Assembly: GCA_011800155.1 (NCBI GenBank) | Contig: CM022377.1 | Location: 186,001 to 250,000, forward strand | DNA: 64,000 nt | From: Flammulina velutipes | Lineage: Eukaryota; Basidiomycota; Agaricomycetes; Agaricales; Physalacriaceae | Direction: 5' to 3' | In this document: positions 1 to 11,903 of the stretch, in pieces | Layout of the letters: each line of letters opens with the position of its first letter | Position numbering within the stretch: position 1 is the stretch's first letter | Made by a program: the position numbers and the translations under genes | The notes under the pieces: generated by a model | Seen by the model: only the letters and a program-made list of their open reading frames with translations | The model's database searches: none | Told to the model about the DNA's origin: nothing

Positions 1-1136
1 CGCACGCTCGAATGATTCCTTCTTCCCCAAATCCTCGTCCTCCTTGGTCAGGACCTGCCAACACATATTCCTATGGACGACCCACTCGTCGACATAGTCG
101 AACATTGTATCGCTCGTTGTGTCCATGGGGGAGATAGCTTGGTTGCATGCGTCACATACTCCATACTTCGGATTCATATCCTCCTGCACAATGTACTTCT
201 CCTCTCCGAGCCACGCCTTCCTCGCATCCGCACCCGCAAGGATATCAGGTGGCTGCCGGAACCCTCCTCTGATCTCTGTGAGACTATGGCTCACAGAGTG
301 GTACTGCCCTTTGTCCTTACAGATGAAATGGTCTTCCTCGATCCTTTCAGGGTGTGAAGCCTCTGGTTCAGCGGTCCTCGTTCGCGCGAATTGGCGCTGA
401 GCTGTCTTTGGGCAGGGGGAGGCGGGTGGATCCGAGCTGAGCCAGCGATCGTAGGCGCTGTTGTGGCGATGGATGGTGAGGAGGCTGGCGTCGCGGAGGC
501 CGTGCTCGCGGTAGTGACGACGACCGACTTGGGTCGGTGGCGTCGCCTGTCTGGTGATGCCAGAATCCCGGACGGTGGCGACGGTGTCGGAAGACGCGTT
601 GGTGTCAAGCTGTTGGACGTCGACTTGGGTTGGAACCCTCTCAATGGGTGTCGGCGTACTGGAAGACTCGGAATCAGCAACTACACGGGGCGACCATGGT
701 TAGGGGAGCTCACCTCTTTTCTTCCTGCGCGGTTTCGCCGATGATGAACTCGCTCTTGATCTCCCCAACCTTGCGCAGCTTCTTGCGAGGCCGGATCGTA
801 ATCGTTCTGGTAGTGGGATGAGTGGTCTGCGGAATGGCCAGGATTGGAACACATACATTTTGGGTGGAGGAATATCGAGCACCTTAGGTTCCTCAACATC
901 GCTCCCCGTGTCGATGACCTCCCTCTTCCTCTTGGACTTTCCCTTCTTCCCATAAGTGGCGTTCGGTTTCTTTTTCCTGCGGGAAGAGTCAAAATTTGTG
1001 GATATTGTGGAGGGGATGGAACTCACTTCGCGGGAGATGCCTGCGTTGGAGCTGATGGTTGTTCTCCGGGAGGAACGGCCTTGCCTTGGTGGCGGGGACG
1101 TAGAGTGCGTGAGGCGGCGACAGGTGTGGCTGACAT
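1..1136 (-). CDS. Hypothetical protein with C-x2-C / W-x2-H-x3-C zinc-finger-like motif (3' end outside window)
   Basis: Spliced reconstruction starting at the ATG at 1136 (MSATPVAASRT). At least three short introns follow, with donors GTGAGT, GTATGT and GTGAGC. The N-terminal part is basic and low-complexity (KKKPNATYGKKGKSKRKR), probably disordered and possibly nuclear. A long exon then runs off the left edge and carries VCDAC about 25 residues before WVVHRNMC. This spacing of Cys pair, Trp, His and Cys matches the gene at 25664-26422 (VCDAC then WRKHRLVC), so the two are paralogues. I recall many agaricomycete proteins of unknown function with the same C2HC arrangement, usually preceded by an acidic W-L-x-x-D/E segment; here that segment is KAWLGEEKYIV. 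Zinc or nucleic-acid binding is inference. No function is assigned. Confidence 0.7.
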
Positions 1137-1363
1137 GGTGATGGTAAGCAACGAAGGAAGCCGTCAGACGCAAGCGCTTCAGTGTTCTGTCTTATATTGG
1201 ACTTGCACAGCTTTCATTGTTCTATATAGTCAATTGTTCCCATCTGGGCACACCATTACTTAATGTGGCGCGACTGGTTGATTCCAACAGACGAAAGACT
1301 TGCTCGCCATCTTATCAAGTTTTTCTGTGGAGGGTTGTCAAGGCGAAACTTGTGTATATCCTC

Positions 1364-1840
1364 CGTGGGACGCAATGTGGAAGGATGGTAAACATGATAA
1401 CACCGAAAATTGTGGCGCGTCGCGATCGGAGACTGGTCGGTGGGAGTGTTCAGGTGATGCAATTTACGAGTATGCTGCATTTGCTGTCCCTTATAATTTG
1501 AAGACGCCCTCGTATCAATTCTGTGAGCATAAGTGCTATTTTATGAGAGACGTGTTAACAAATCACATTCCAGGCAACTTGGGTCTCGACGAGGACGTCT
1601 CCACGTCGATTTAGTGATTAACTTTCCCAATCGACTTATCGATGTGGCCCTGTCGCGATGCCGTCGAAGAAGAAGAGACGTTGAGCCCCTCACGGAGCTG
1701 AGGGTGATGGTTCACGGCGACGCTCCTTGGGAAGCAATACAACACGATAACACCAGAGATTGTGGCGCGCTGGAAAATGGTCAGAGAAAGAGTACAAGTG
1801 ACACAAATTTACGAGTATGAGGTATTTCCGTCTCCCTAAA
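1364..1840. repeat. Degenerate direct duplication (about 1372-1492 and 1727-1838)
   Basis: Two stretches about 355 bp apart align in order. Both hold a CA(C/T)GATAACACC core, then TTGTGGCGCG, a variable part, and TTTACGAGTATG near the end. By eye identity is about two thirds. They lie between the first gene's start and the 3' end of the SDR gene. The rest of 1137-2008 shows no convincing coding frame. The repeat could be an old duplicated promoter block or the remains of a small element. Confidence 0.55.
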
Positions 1841-2008
1841 GTGATCTCCTAAAAATTGCTGTTGTACTTGTTTGAATGCTCACCTATAATCATTCGTCAA
1901 AATGCGCAACGAGAAGTCAAACAACAATGAAAGTAATTCTTTTCATTATGATAGGACGGGAGTTACTAAGTATTGTGCTCGTGATTCTAGGCAGATTCAT
2001 ATCACAAG

Positions 2009-3130
2009 TTAAGGATTCACCAAACTGAGACCCCCATCGACGGTCAAAATCACCCCGTTCGTATAGTCTGACGCAGCGAGATAGACAACAGTCCGTTCTA
2101 TATCCTCTTCACTATGTCTCAGTCAACAAACACATCAACCACGTCAACTCGAGTCACTCACCGACCAAGACGCATGAGGGGAATCGGCGCGGTATACCCC
2201 GGAAACGGGTTAGTCTTGTATTCCTCGAGTACTTCGGGCTCAACAGCGCTCGAAAGGAAGGCTCCCGGCTGAACTGCATTACACCGTATCCTGACACCGT
2301 TCCTGGCGAAATGGGTAGCCAGTTGGGATGTGAGATGATTCAAGCCAGCCTTGGAGGGGCCGTAGGCGAACTAGGAAGGAGTTCTGAGAATTGATCGGCG
2401 TACGTATCATGATATGGACTCACGGAGCTGAAGTCAACAACTGTACGACTAGTAGCGGACACACTTGTTATGTTGATGACAGCTGACGTCCCTTCCATTC
2501 TGGATTTGGCGCCTTGGGTTAATAGTGGTATAAACGCCTTGATAACGAAGAACGGCGCAATTAGGTTCAGTCGCAGCATATCCTCCCAGCCTTGGAACGT
2601 CTCGGGATCGACGAGGTCTCGCCCTTCAATCAAGGTCGCCAACTTCTTCTCGCCAAACTCATTCGAGTTTCCGATAGTAGATAGACCAGCGCTGATTGGT
2701 CCAATCAGTATGATTCCGTGATGATAATAATATAGCTTACTTGTTAACCAATATGTCGAGCTTTCCATCAAACTCTTGGATTTGGTGAGCTGCGTATCGG
2801 ACAGAAACCTCATCTGGGACCGCCATGACGATTCTACGGAGGGTATCAGGAGTCGACCTTCATCAGGAGGACAGATTCTCACGGCACAAGGAAACCAGCG
2901 TAACCCGTAACACCACTGGCAGCGTCCGCGAGCGACTCATAACACCTGCCAGAGATATAGACTTTGGCGCCATGTTTCGCAAGGGATTTGGATATCATTA
3001 GTCCCCTATTTCGATGCATTTGATGGTTAAACTCGAAGATCCTGATTGTGACGAGAACTTACATGCCTTTCCCTCCTCCAGTAACAAGTGCTACTCGGTT
3101 GTTGAGAGACAGATCCGTAGTGGCGGACAT
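2009..3130 (-). CDS. Short-chain dehydrogenase/reductase (SDR), copy 1
   Basis: Spliced from the ATG at 3130 (MSATTDLSLNNRVALVTGG) to the TAA at 2009, with about five short introns. The Rossmann nucleotide site TGGGKGMG is near residue 20, followed by NNAG after the third intron. The catalytic Y-x3-K is seen as FAYGPSKAG, and the C-terminus ends DYTNGVILTVDGGLSLVNP, as in classical SDRs of about 280 residues. This family reduces or oxidises carbonyl and alcohol groups with NAD(P)H; the substrate cannot be read. A divergent homologue lies at 4655-5790, head to head across about 1.5 kb, so the pair is an inverted duplication. All core residues are present, so the enzyme looks functional. Confidence 0.85.
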
Positions 3131-4654
3131 CTTGTGATGAGTGATATTTGATAGAGCACCCGGCACGTCCTTTATACATCGCAGATCGGACTGAGGGCAT
3201 CCACACATCTATTATGCAATGAAGAAGCTGGTCAGAGGCAGATTCCCTGGTCGAGGCTTGGAGTAGTATGTTGCGAGAAATGGAAAAGACGGGCTCCGTA
3301 CGCCTTCTTTACGTAGTTCACCCAGGCGTCCACGTCGTCAGCTCGCAATCTAGTGAAGCCGCTCAGCGAATTCGAAATACATCTTCTTGGAAAGACTAAG
3401 TACACCTGATACAGAAAGAAGTTAGAGACTGTCTGGAACGTACTTAATTAAGGGTCAAGGATACGTAGCTCGTGTCATCGGAGATTTTGACACGAGGATC
3501 CCATCTACATATAAGGCAGTCGTATCATCGATTTTGTAATGTTGAGCCGCTCCCGATATATGGAGGTTTACGGTGGGGAGTTATCGAAGCGTAGGATGGC
3601 CGGGATCAACAGGAAGATTCGAAGAACTGTCCAACAGAAAAGAGTATGGTCCAGAGATTGAAAACGCTTTGAGACCTAGCCAGGCCTAAACCAAGAACAG
3701 GTGGAGTCCTTGGTGTAGAGTTGATAGTAACATAAAGGACGGGGTGAAGACGTACATAGCTTCGACTTCCGCAAGTGGTTTGGCGGTTTGATTTGGTCAA
3801 TATACGGGGCTTGATGATGTGGGAGCGGCACAGAATAATGGTGTTAGAATGAAGACCTGGTCGTTTTCGTATTCGTTAGCAATATCCTTTACTTCCTCTA
3901 GAATATGCCAGACGCTTCATAACTACGAGCTCCGATAGTAGATACGCGACAATGCGGCGATATGGACTGAGACAGAGAAAGATATCAGGAACCAGTGCTG
4001 CCTCCCTTTGATTTTGTGAAGGGTTCAAAAAGTCCAATTGTTTTCGGGAGTGTCGCGAAAGACGCTGGCCATGCAAAGATCAGCCTTTACCGTGATGGTC
4101 GTGGAGGAAAGACAGTCGATCGAGCTTTGGCCTTGTTTACGTTGGACACATGCTTCGAACCGTCAAGCTACTCGATACTTGTAAAATTTCAGACTCTTTC
4201 ACTGCGAATTCTCAAACTTGAAGTTGACAATATCCCCTAGCCTCCGTTTGCGACTCTTGGCGCCTGCCTTGCCTTTCTCGGAACTCCGTCAATCACTTGC
4301 TAGGCCTTGATCTTGATGACTCAGATCCAAAGAACTAGTACTCCCCTGTGACTAGTAGATGGACTTTCATCCTGTTCGAGGCATACACCTTATTTACTTG
4401 GTCTCTGGACGATTGATTCTCATCAGCTTCTGATTGTGGCGCCGAAATTAAAACTTGTGAACCTGCTAGTTTGTCCCCGAAATGGAAACGGCGGAAACGG
4501 CGGAAACGGCTGGATTAATGGAATGCTGCTCTCCGTTTTCCGCAAACTCGAAGCCTCGACCGGGAAGTGTCCTCTCAGATAGCTCAGCTTACGGACATCA
4601 TGATAAGGAGGCGTATATAAAGGACAAAATGGTCATGACCTCACTCTTGTCGTC
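3131..4654. other. Divergent intergenic region between the two SDR genes
   Basis: About 1.5 kb separating the two SDR starts, so it must hold both promoters. The open frames inside (for example 3995-4240) have no recognisable domain or splice pattern. It contains one TGTGGCGC octamer at 4435 and the nonamer tandem at 4484-4510. Confidence 0.5.
4484..4510. repeat. Three perfect tandem copies of the 9-mer GGAAACGGC
   Basis: Three exact head-to-tail copies end about 145 bp upstream of the ATG of the plus-strand SDR. No equivalent is seen upstream of the minus-strand SDR copy. The position fits a promoter element cluster, but a simple replication-slippage repeat is equally possible. Confidence 0.8.
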
Positions 4655-5790
4655 ATGTCCTTCATATTTTCGGAAGACCTCTGTCTTACCGGGCGAGTTG
4701 CCCTCGTCACTGGAGGGAGCAATGGCATGTAAGTCCTCGTCTTCCTCTACTGATTCTTTGAACGCTGAGTGCCCCAACATCTTAGAGGACTGATGATCGC
4801 TAAAAGTCTCGCCAAACACGGAGCTAAGGTCTACATAACCGGGACTCACGTTGAGCTCCTCTCAGAAGCTTCCACCGCCACCTGGAATTTTGTGGGTTGT
4901 ATTATCCCGTAAGTTCGTATTATCTTCTACATAACGAAGCTGATGGTCCGATTCTGTAGGGTAATTATGGATATGACAGAGGAGTCCTCGTTTTACGCTG
5001 TGGCCCGCGATGTCCAAGTAGTCGACGGGAAGCTCGATATATTGGTCAACAAGTGAGCGGCGCTTTTCCCGCTGAACTACACCATCACTCATATCAATCT
5101 ACAGCGCCTCGAGATGTACTGTCGGAAACCAAAGTGACTTCAGCGAACAGAAGCTCGCCGCGGTGATGGAAGGCAGAGACCTCACCGATCCCGAGACCTT
5201 CCAAGGCTGGGAAGACATCTTCCGACTTAATTTCATAGCGCCTTTCTTCGTTATCAAAGCGTTCATGCCACTTTTGATACAAGGCGCACAGTCCCGAGTC
5301 GACGGAACGTCTGCCGTCATCAATATGACAAGTGTGGCGGCCACCGGGCGAACAGTGATAGACTTCAGTTCGGTGCGCCTTCATTCGAATCGTGTTGTCT
5401 GAGCTCTCCTGACATTATCGCCGCAGTTTGCTTATGGTCCATCCAAGGCGGCGTTGAATCATCTCACATCCCAACTCGCTACTCATTTTGCCAAGCATGG
5501 TATCAGGATTCGATGCAACGCAATTCAGCCTGGAGCGTTCCTCTCCAGTCACATACACCCTAAAGTTCTAGAAGAATTCAAGACGAAACCATTTCCAGGG
5601 TATGTCGCGCCGATCCCCCTTATGCGTCTTGGATGGTGAGCGCCTACTTTTGTTATAAGGCTCTTTGATGACCCATGCCGTAAATAGCGAAGAGGACATC
5701 GAACGTGCAGTTGTGTTCCTTGCTGCATCGGACTACACAAATGGGGTTTTTCTCACCGTCGATGGCGGCCTCAGCTTGGTGAATCCTTAG
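4655..5790 (+). CDS. Short-chain dehydrogenase/reductase (SDR), copy 2
   Basis: Spliced from the ATG at 4655 (MSFIFSEDLCLTGRVALVTGG) to the TAG at 5788-5790, with introns in the same places as the copy at 2009-3130. TGGSNGIG forms the nucleotide site, FAYGPSKAALNHL carries the Tyr and Lys, and the C-terminal VDGGLSLVNP is shared. The reading after the third intron gives N-N-A-S where copy 1 has the canonical N-N-A-G. The segment after it (RCTVGNQSDF) has also drifted. The two proteins are close paralogues, with the central exon nearly the same. The substrate is unknown. Confidence 0.83.
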
Positions 5791-6156
5791 ACATGTCATG
5801 TGTGGCGTAAATGTTTAAACGCATTGATATTACCCCAATGCTACCAAACTAGCCGTTCGCGGCTCATGTAACATAGAATACATAGCAAAAACTATGAAAT
5901 GTACTGAATACCAGACGAACATCAAAAATGAGAGCATCAGCATCCTGGGCACAGCAGCCGTCAAGAAGTCAAGATACAGTAAGTAGGCACGCCCCAGCGA
6001 AGGTAGCGGCTCTCAATCTAGCTACTCTGCGAGCTCTGCTCTATCTGCCTGGTTTTGAGCACTGGGCGGTAGCGAAAATTGAGACTTGGCACACACCTAC
6101 CAGGCAGTGCAAGATATATCCTTGATCTGAGGAACCATTGCCTTCTTCGTCCGAGC
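5791..6156. other. Intergenic, convergent 3' ends
   Basis: Space between the stop of SDR copy 2 and the stop of the minus-strand Gag-like gene. A 65-residue open frame at 5928-6125 has no support. I see nothing else here. Confidence 0.5.
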
Positions 6157-7681
6157 CTACCGTCTGGTACGTTTCCTCGATGTAGATTCTCCCGCTAACA
6201 TGTTCGAATTTGGCTCTGGACCGTCCTTGAAACGACGGGAGAGTCGAGCGTACGAAAGCTGAAGTGCAGCGTGCTGAGAACTAATGGCTTCAAAGTCAGA
6301 GGCGACATCAGCGAGAAGCCCGATAACAGCCTCAGACTGGGGGAAAGCTAGTAGGCAGTAGATCAGAACAAATCCTTGAACATCATGCTTAATAACTCAC
6401 TGGTATTTTCGATGGATGGTGATCGAACACGCTTAACAGGTAACGCCTTGTTGTGTGCGCGCGCAGGAGTAGTATGCGGTGCGGACTCGGAAAACGCGCT
6501 GACTCTAATGGGATTGGGAACAGCGATTGCCACCGTAGCAGAAACAAGACTTCTGCGCAACATTTGGTGACGAGCAGTGACCGCTTGAGTTGCAGGTAGC
6601 GGCGGAATCGCTTCATCAATAGCACGTAGGTTTCTTCTAGTTGAAGCACTACCACTAGCTTTACCACCCGCGCCAGAAATGTTGCATTTCCTATGTGTGA
6701 GCACGCATCCAACACAACCAGCATTGGGGTGGCCAGTGCATCCAACGCATAGCTCTTTAAGGAAGTGCACGGTTTGTTCACGACACGCATCACAGACGGG
6801 ATCGAATAACTGTAGCATGGCATGAAGTCACCATCTTAGTTTCTGGTAGATGAGATGAACGTACAGAGAGCTCTCCACTGGCGAGATGGACGCGGACGGC
6901 TTGTATGACCTTTTCTTTTCGAGCCGTGACATACGCTGCAGTCCTTCTTTGCTCCCACGCTGGGAGACCACAAAAGTCTCGTACCCAACACCGCTTCCAT
7001 GGTTCCATGATACTTTTAGAGTCAAATGGAAAAGACATGGTGCGAGGGGTGGTGTCGACTTCGAGCGAAAGGTCAGACGACGACATATTCTCACCAACGT
7101 CCTCGTTCTCAGATTCCTCTCTGGAGTCTTTGAAGACGGTGGCTATACCAGCGAGGACTGGTGTGGAAGGATTGGTCTGCGTAGCATCATCGCATGAACG
7201 GTGATTCAGAGACGTAATCTTGGCTAGAATATCATAAGCAAGCCGAGTAAAATAATGAAGACAAAGATGTACCATTGGAAGTAGGAAGTTCGACGTCTTC
7301 TGGACAGGGAGTCAGAGGCGAGGGGCATGAGCTGAATTCACGCTCTAGATCATCCCAAATATCCTTCGCTTGTCTCCTTCCCGCAAACTTAAAGATGAGG
7401 TCAGTCGACACACACTTCATCATCATAGACAGCAGGAAGTTGTTGGCCTTCCTCCAGGTACGAAGTTTGGAGTCATCTACGGGCACAGGAATGGAGCCAG
7501 TGAGGACGCCATCGCACTCGGCCGTTATTGCTGCCTGCAAAAACATAGCGGACCACGTAGAGTAGCTTGCTACGCCGGACACGGAGAGTTTGGATGCTTC
7601 ATCGTTGGGAAATAGTGAGCACATCCCCGGAGTGGGTTCCCAGTTACTTGGAAGCGAGATGGTCGTGGACGTGTCTCCCAT
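6157..7681 (-). CDS. Gag-like N-terminal domain fused to a Cys-rich zinc-binding-like segment and coiled coil
   Basis: Start chosen at the ATG at 7681 (MGDTSTTISLPSNW); an in-frame ATG at 7771 is possible. Three introns are inferred and the TAG is at 6157-6159. The first ~110 residues look like Ty1/copia Gag (UBN2/DUF4219 type): a W-S-A-M-F-L-Q core, GVLTGSIPVP, a central W, then AKDIWDDLEREF. The middle is acidic (SREESENEDVGEN) and leads to EPWKRCWVRDFCGLPAWEQ. After the next intron come VCDACREQ, CVGCTGHPNAGCVGC and HRKC, a dense cysteine array. The last exon is helical (DFEAISSQHAALQLSYARL) and ends in a basic tail. No protease, integrase or reverse transcriptase is found on either side, so this is not a full retrotransposon. 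It could be a domesticated Gag or a host family of similar fold. Confidence 0.6.
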
Positions 7682-8755
7682 CTTCGAGACTGATTTTTTG
7701 GACGCGCACCGGCTTGCCTGGAGATGGTATGTAAGAAAACGAGGATTTGCAAGGAAAAAGAAACGCGTCAATATGTACGCGAGAATGGATTGAAGATGAC
7801 CTCTACAGAGTGCAGGATGTGCGTATATCCAGAATGTCGCGCTTTTAACAATGCTCGCGTTGAAACTTGAACGTTACAATTCAAAAGGGTGTTGCCGCCG
7901 GCATCCCGTAACGCAGTCTTCGGCAAACGCCATTGTCCTTCTTAGTCTTTCCTTCATCACTCAATTTCTTGGTCTCTTATGCATCTCATGTGTCTCTTTC
8001 TTAGTTCACTTTCAGAACACCATGTAGTGTCTAACGCTTCTAGGACTAATTGGTGCTTGCCGCCACGGTCATGCATGCGCTCCTTTGTGTCCTGGTCCAT
8101 GTCATTTTATGAAACGATTCCTCTGGTTTCTCTCGGTCCACCATGTCCCAAACTCACAGTGCACTAGCGATTGCATCTACGTGACTGAGACTCAATCGCT
8201 TCTGAGCCATCTTTTCGTTTGGTGAGTGATTATGTTGAACCCAACTACGGTACTCAAGCTTGGTCCTAGACCGGACGCTTTGAATGCTCAAGTGGTCTAT
8301 CTCTCGCAAGGTTCGCAAACTTCAATTAAGCGTGGATCGTAGTACCAAGAGTCAGGCCCAAGGATTATCTCGGGGCCGACATGGCCCGACATTACCAAGT
8401 AGGATTTGCCTCAAATCATACCCTCAATCATCCAACAAACTCCATGCTCGCGCCGTGGACTCGTGCTACTTGCAATTTTGGTATGACAATGTCTGATGCT
8501 GTTATCTTCCTGCTAACCCTTAGCGCAGCTAAGTAGACTCTGGTGTATGATCGCCCCGATTATACAATGAAGACGATGCCCGTAACGAATCTGGTGATTA
8601 AAGGTTCCGTTTATTATTGATACAGCTAACTAGTTGCTACAGTATCATGGGTATATGCTGCAATTACGAATTAAAGCATGCCAATCCTACTTTTCAGGTC
8701 ATGCGGGGAGTAATGCCGTGCTATCAGGGTATGTGGGAAGCTCTATCGCTGTGGC
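7682..8755. other. Intergenic, no supported gene
   Basis: About 1.07 kb upstream of the Gag-like gene and downstream of the first GNAT gene. The short open frames at 7979-8167 and 8284-8496 lack domains and splice context. Confidence 0.45.
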
Positions 8756-9844
8756 CTACCAGTGGCCTAGCTCGACGACGTTGCGGTCGAACCCGATTTC
8801 TGTCCAGTTCTCGTAGTCAACACCTTCGACTGCGTCAGAGCCAGCGTCAAGGCCCGAAAAACCGACACGGTGGTAGACTTTGCTCGCTCCAGGGTTATTG
8901 TGGGCTACGTATAGCGCAATTTGCTCTTTTGATGTCAACAAACTGTGATGAGGTAAGGTCAATATCTATCTTGGATAATTACGAGGGAATGCTCACTATT
9001 TGCAGACACGTCGGACAAGTCGTTCAGCGCAACCACGGCGCCTCCAAGCTGGGTTCGTATACACCTTGGTGATGGTAGCCAAATCATCACTGTTCCGAGT
9101 AAAGGCCACGATGGATGCGATGCCAGTCGCTCCAGTCCCATCCCGAATGATGTGAACCCAAATTTGCTTCTTCTGGATCAACAATGACGCCTCTTGGAAT
9201 GCCTTCTGGGGTGTCAAAGTGAACGGCTCGGACTCTGCGGCAAAGCCATAGCAAAGCTCTGCGACGGACTGTACGTCCGCTGATGTAGCTGGGCGAAGTT
9301 CCATCTCCATCCCACCGAGGAGCGTCATGCTGCGGTTGACGAATGTCTTCCGTGTGCAGACAGATAACTTGGCAGCGTAGTACGCTTGCTTGTAACTGCC
9401 AACGCCGGTGATGGATGTCCAGATGGGGCAGAAAACTTTGACAATGGCATCGGGGGCAAAGACAGAGTATGTCCTCTTGGTAGCGCGAGGGACTCGCTCG
9501 AAGAGAGCCTTCGCGAGGAGGGTGACGCGAGGCTTCAAAAACTCGTCATTGACGCGTCGGATTGGGATGGCGGACGCGATGAAGATGGGGTATGCTCCCA
9601 TCTCTGTGGCGGTGCAGGATAAAACCAGCTCGATGGTAAGACGGGGGAGGTAAGACGAAACGATGATCCAGAAATTTCCCTGAGGCTTTTTACCAGCGCG
9701 CTCGTCCGCGAGGCACTTCTGCGCTGTCGGGAGGATCGCGTTGAAATGGGCTTGGTTGGCAGATGCTGTAGCCCAGAAATCATTGGGAAGGCTGTTCGCG
9801 GACGCGTAGAAATGACAAATGCGCCCTTGATCAATGGAAGGCAT
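8756..9844 (-). CDS. GNAT-family N-acetyltransferase, paralogue 1
   Basis: Two exons: ATG at 9844 (MPSIDQGRICHFYASANSLP), one intron near 8945-8992, and a stop at 8756 after VVELGHW. The start is set by alignment to the paralogue at 23180-24252; the frame stays open for over 100 codons upstream without homology. The C-terminal half is a GNAT fold: MELRPATSADVQSVAELCYGF opens it, TKVYTNPAWRRRGCAERLV is the acetyl-CoA loop (R-x-x-G-x-A), and YVAHNNPGASKVYHRVGF is the terminal motif. The N-terminal ~200 residues have no family I recognise but are kept in the paralogue. Acceptor substrate unknown. Confidence 0.85.
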
Positions 9845-11903
9845 TTTGTGGTGGATGATATAAAGAGGTGATAGATGCAAGTTGAAGAGGAGGAGAAGAT
9901 GTTGGAACGAAGTGAAGTACGTCCTTCGAGATACGGACCCTCGTATATATACGGCAGCTGATTTTACAGCTCCTCGAGCTGTTGATTCACTCTCTTTGGT
10001 TTCTCTCGTCATGCTTTGACTCGGCAGTGCAACAATTCGTTCCCTACTTGATTTTCTCAACTCGCAAATCGAGTTGATCCATCTGATTAGCATTTGTCTT
10101 TTCCCGATGAGGTGAGATTCATGTTGTTTCAGGCAAGTACGTTGAGCTTTGGCGATTGGAAAACGATCAGCAGCCAATCCCTGCACATCGCGTCGACGGC
10201 GAAGTTCGGTCTGAATACCTGCGGTGACTCACCTTGACAAGAGCGACAATTCTGGAACTGGTAACCTGGTGGGATGAAGGTAGCTGCGCGAGTCATACTT
10301 CATACCGATTCCGAGCTGAGTCAAAACAAAGTTCCAGCCGATCGAAATATGCAGCAGTGTAGCAACCTGAACTATGGTCAAATTAGAATTATGAGAGATA
10401 ACAGCAAAGCTGTACATACAGCTACTATCAGGCGATATACCCAACTTTTGGAGCTTTATGAAATTAAAACAGAATCCGCTGAGAAAAATGGGAACGGGAA
10501 TGGTCACGTTGGTATATTCCTTAAAGGAGGGAGAAAGCTGGTAAAGCCTTGGTAGTTTCGCTTTGGCCACTGAGTGCTGTTCCCAGACAATTAATACTGC
10601 CCGCCAGCTTCTCCAGATCTAATATGCTCAGAGGGCGTGGGAACTCAATCATCCGAGATGTCCAACGACACTACGCCACATTCATGAACAATCGTTTAAT
10701 TTCCCCGTAACACTACAGCTACAGCTCATAATATCTGCTGTATTATAACTGCAGCTCATTTAATAATTTGACAATATATCTCTTGTACACGGAGGATGAG
10801 AAGCCAAGCAGATTCACTCTGGCTCTGGCATTGACACCACGGCCAAAACTGGCAGCTTCGGCCATAAAATCCCCGGAGTGCTGAGCGCTTAGCTGATTCG
10901 GCGCTTAAAGGAACTCATCTGCGCAGCCTTGAGGTTTGGCGCTTACTCTGGCGCTTAGCTGAAGGACTTTGCAGTCTTGAACACCTTGCAAGTCTCTTGC
11001 TGCGGTCAGGGAAGCCGTCGCAAGCATCGCATGACTCTAAGAGCATCAGAAACACCCGGAAGGAACACGACAGGTATTTCGTCTGATCCTGAACTCAGCA
11101 CTGAGTCCGCTCGGTTCTACCCCTTCCTGGTAACATATACATCTCGTTGAGTCATTTTGACAAAGGCGATGCATATTGGATGGTTTCTATGATACAGTAG
11201 GTGTCATACGATGCACTCGACTTGGACGATTCAGTACTACGCCACGGTGTGAAACTCCGTTCCCGCACAGTGACTTCGCATTCGGCCGTAGTAGGGATAT
11301 TCTCACTGTTAAAACATTATTTATCTCCTATTTCTCTACAACGCGACATTGAGCACGCAACATAGACAACAATCTAGTGTGGCACTCATAGATCTAAATC
11401 TTGGATGAAAGCTGAGCTATGCGTACCCTCTGTTGAACGTTAACACTTTGTGGCGCATTTGTATGATCACTCATAGCTTATGGGTGGGCCAAAATACCTG
11501 GTATATGTTATACACAGAAAACTGCGGGTGGCGTTCTTAATACATCTGTTTTTCGTTTGTGTCCTTATCAGGCTCTCGCATAGCTCTCAGTTGAACTACT
11601 AATGCCTCAAGTGGCAATATTTCGAAATCAATTTGATTGTGCTTCAAAGTTCTATCGAATTCACAGCAACAACCCAGGACGCCGCTTCCTCATAAGAGCA
11701 CATTTATTACAAGACTTCGAGCGTATAAAACGACGTAAAACGTATCTTAAGAGGAAGTAGGTAGTCAAAACGTATTATGAGCGAAGCGCAAAGCAAGTAA
11801 GTAAGAGTATCCTATCCTTCCATCCACATATCCAGTAAACCTTAATCGTAAAATATTTGGACCACCCCAAAGTATAACCAATATCACAAAGCCACCATTA
11901 TCT
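9845..11903. other. Long intergenic region with a possible short unknown gene near 10.2-10.6 kb
   Basis: Two kilobases between the GNAT promoter and the 3' end of the AGC kinase. A minus-strand frame from 10570 (MAKAKLPRLYQLSPSF) can be joined by GT..AG borders to CYTAAYFDRLELCFDSA, but I recognise no family and no clear stop context. 10600-11900 is AT-richer, with one TGTGGCGC at 11449 and no coding signal. Confidence 0.35.

Noticed and set aside
6376..7204. Plus-strand frames opposite the Gag-like gene
   Set aside because: The minus strand splices into one continuous protein with a Gag-like domain and Cys pairs; the plus frames have no motif.
8996..10186. 396-codon start for the first GNAT gene at 10186
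   Set aside because: The extra 114 codons have no match in the paralogue, whose start aligns with the ATG at 9844.
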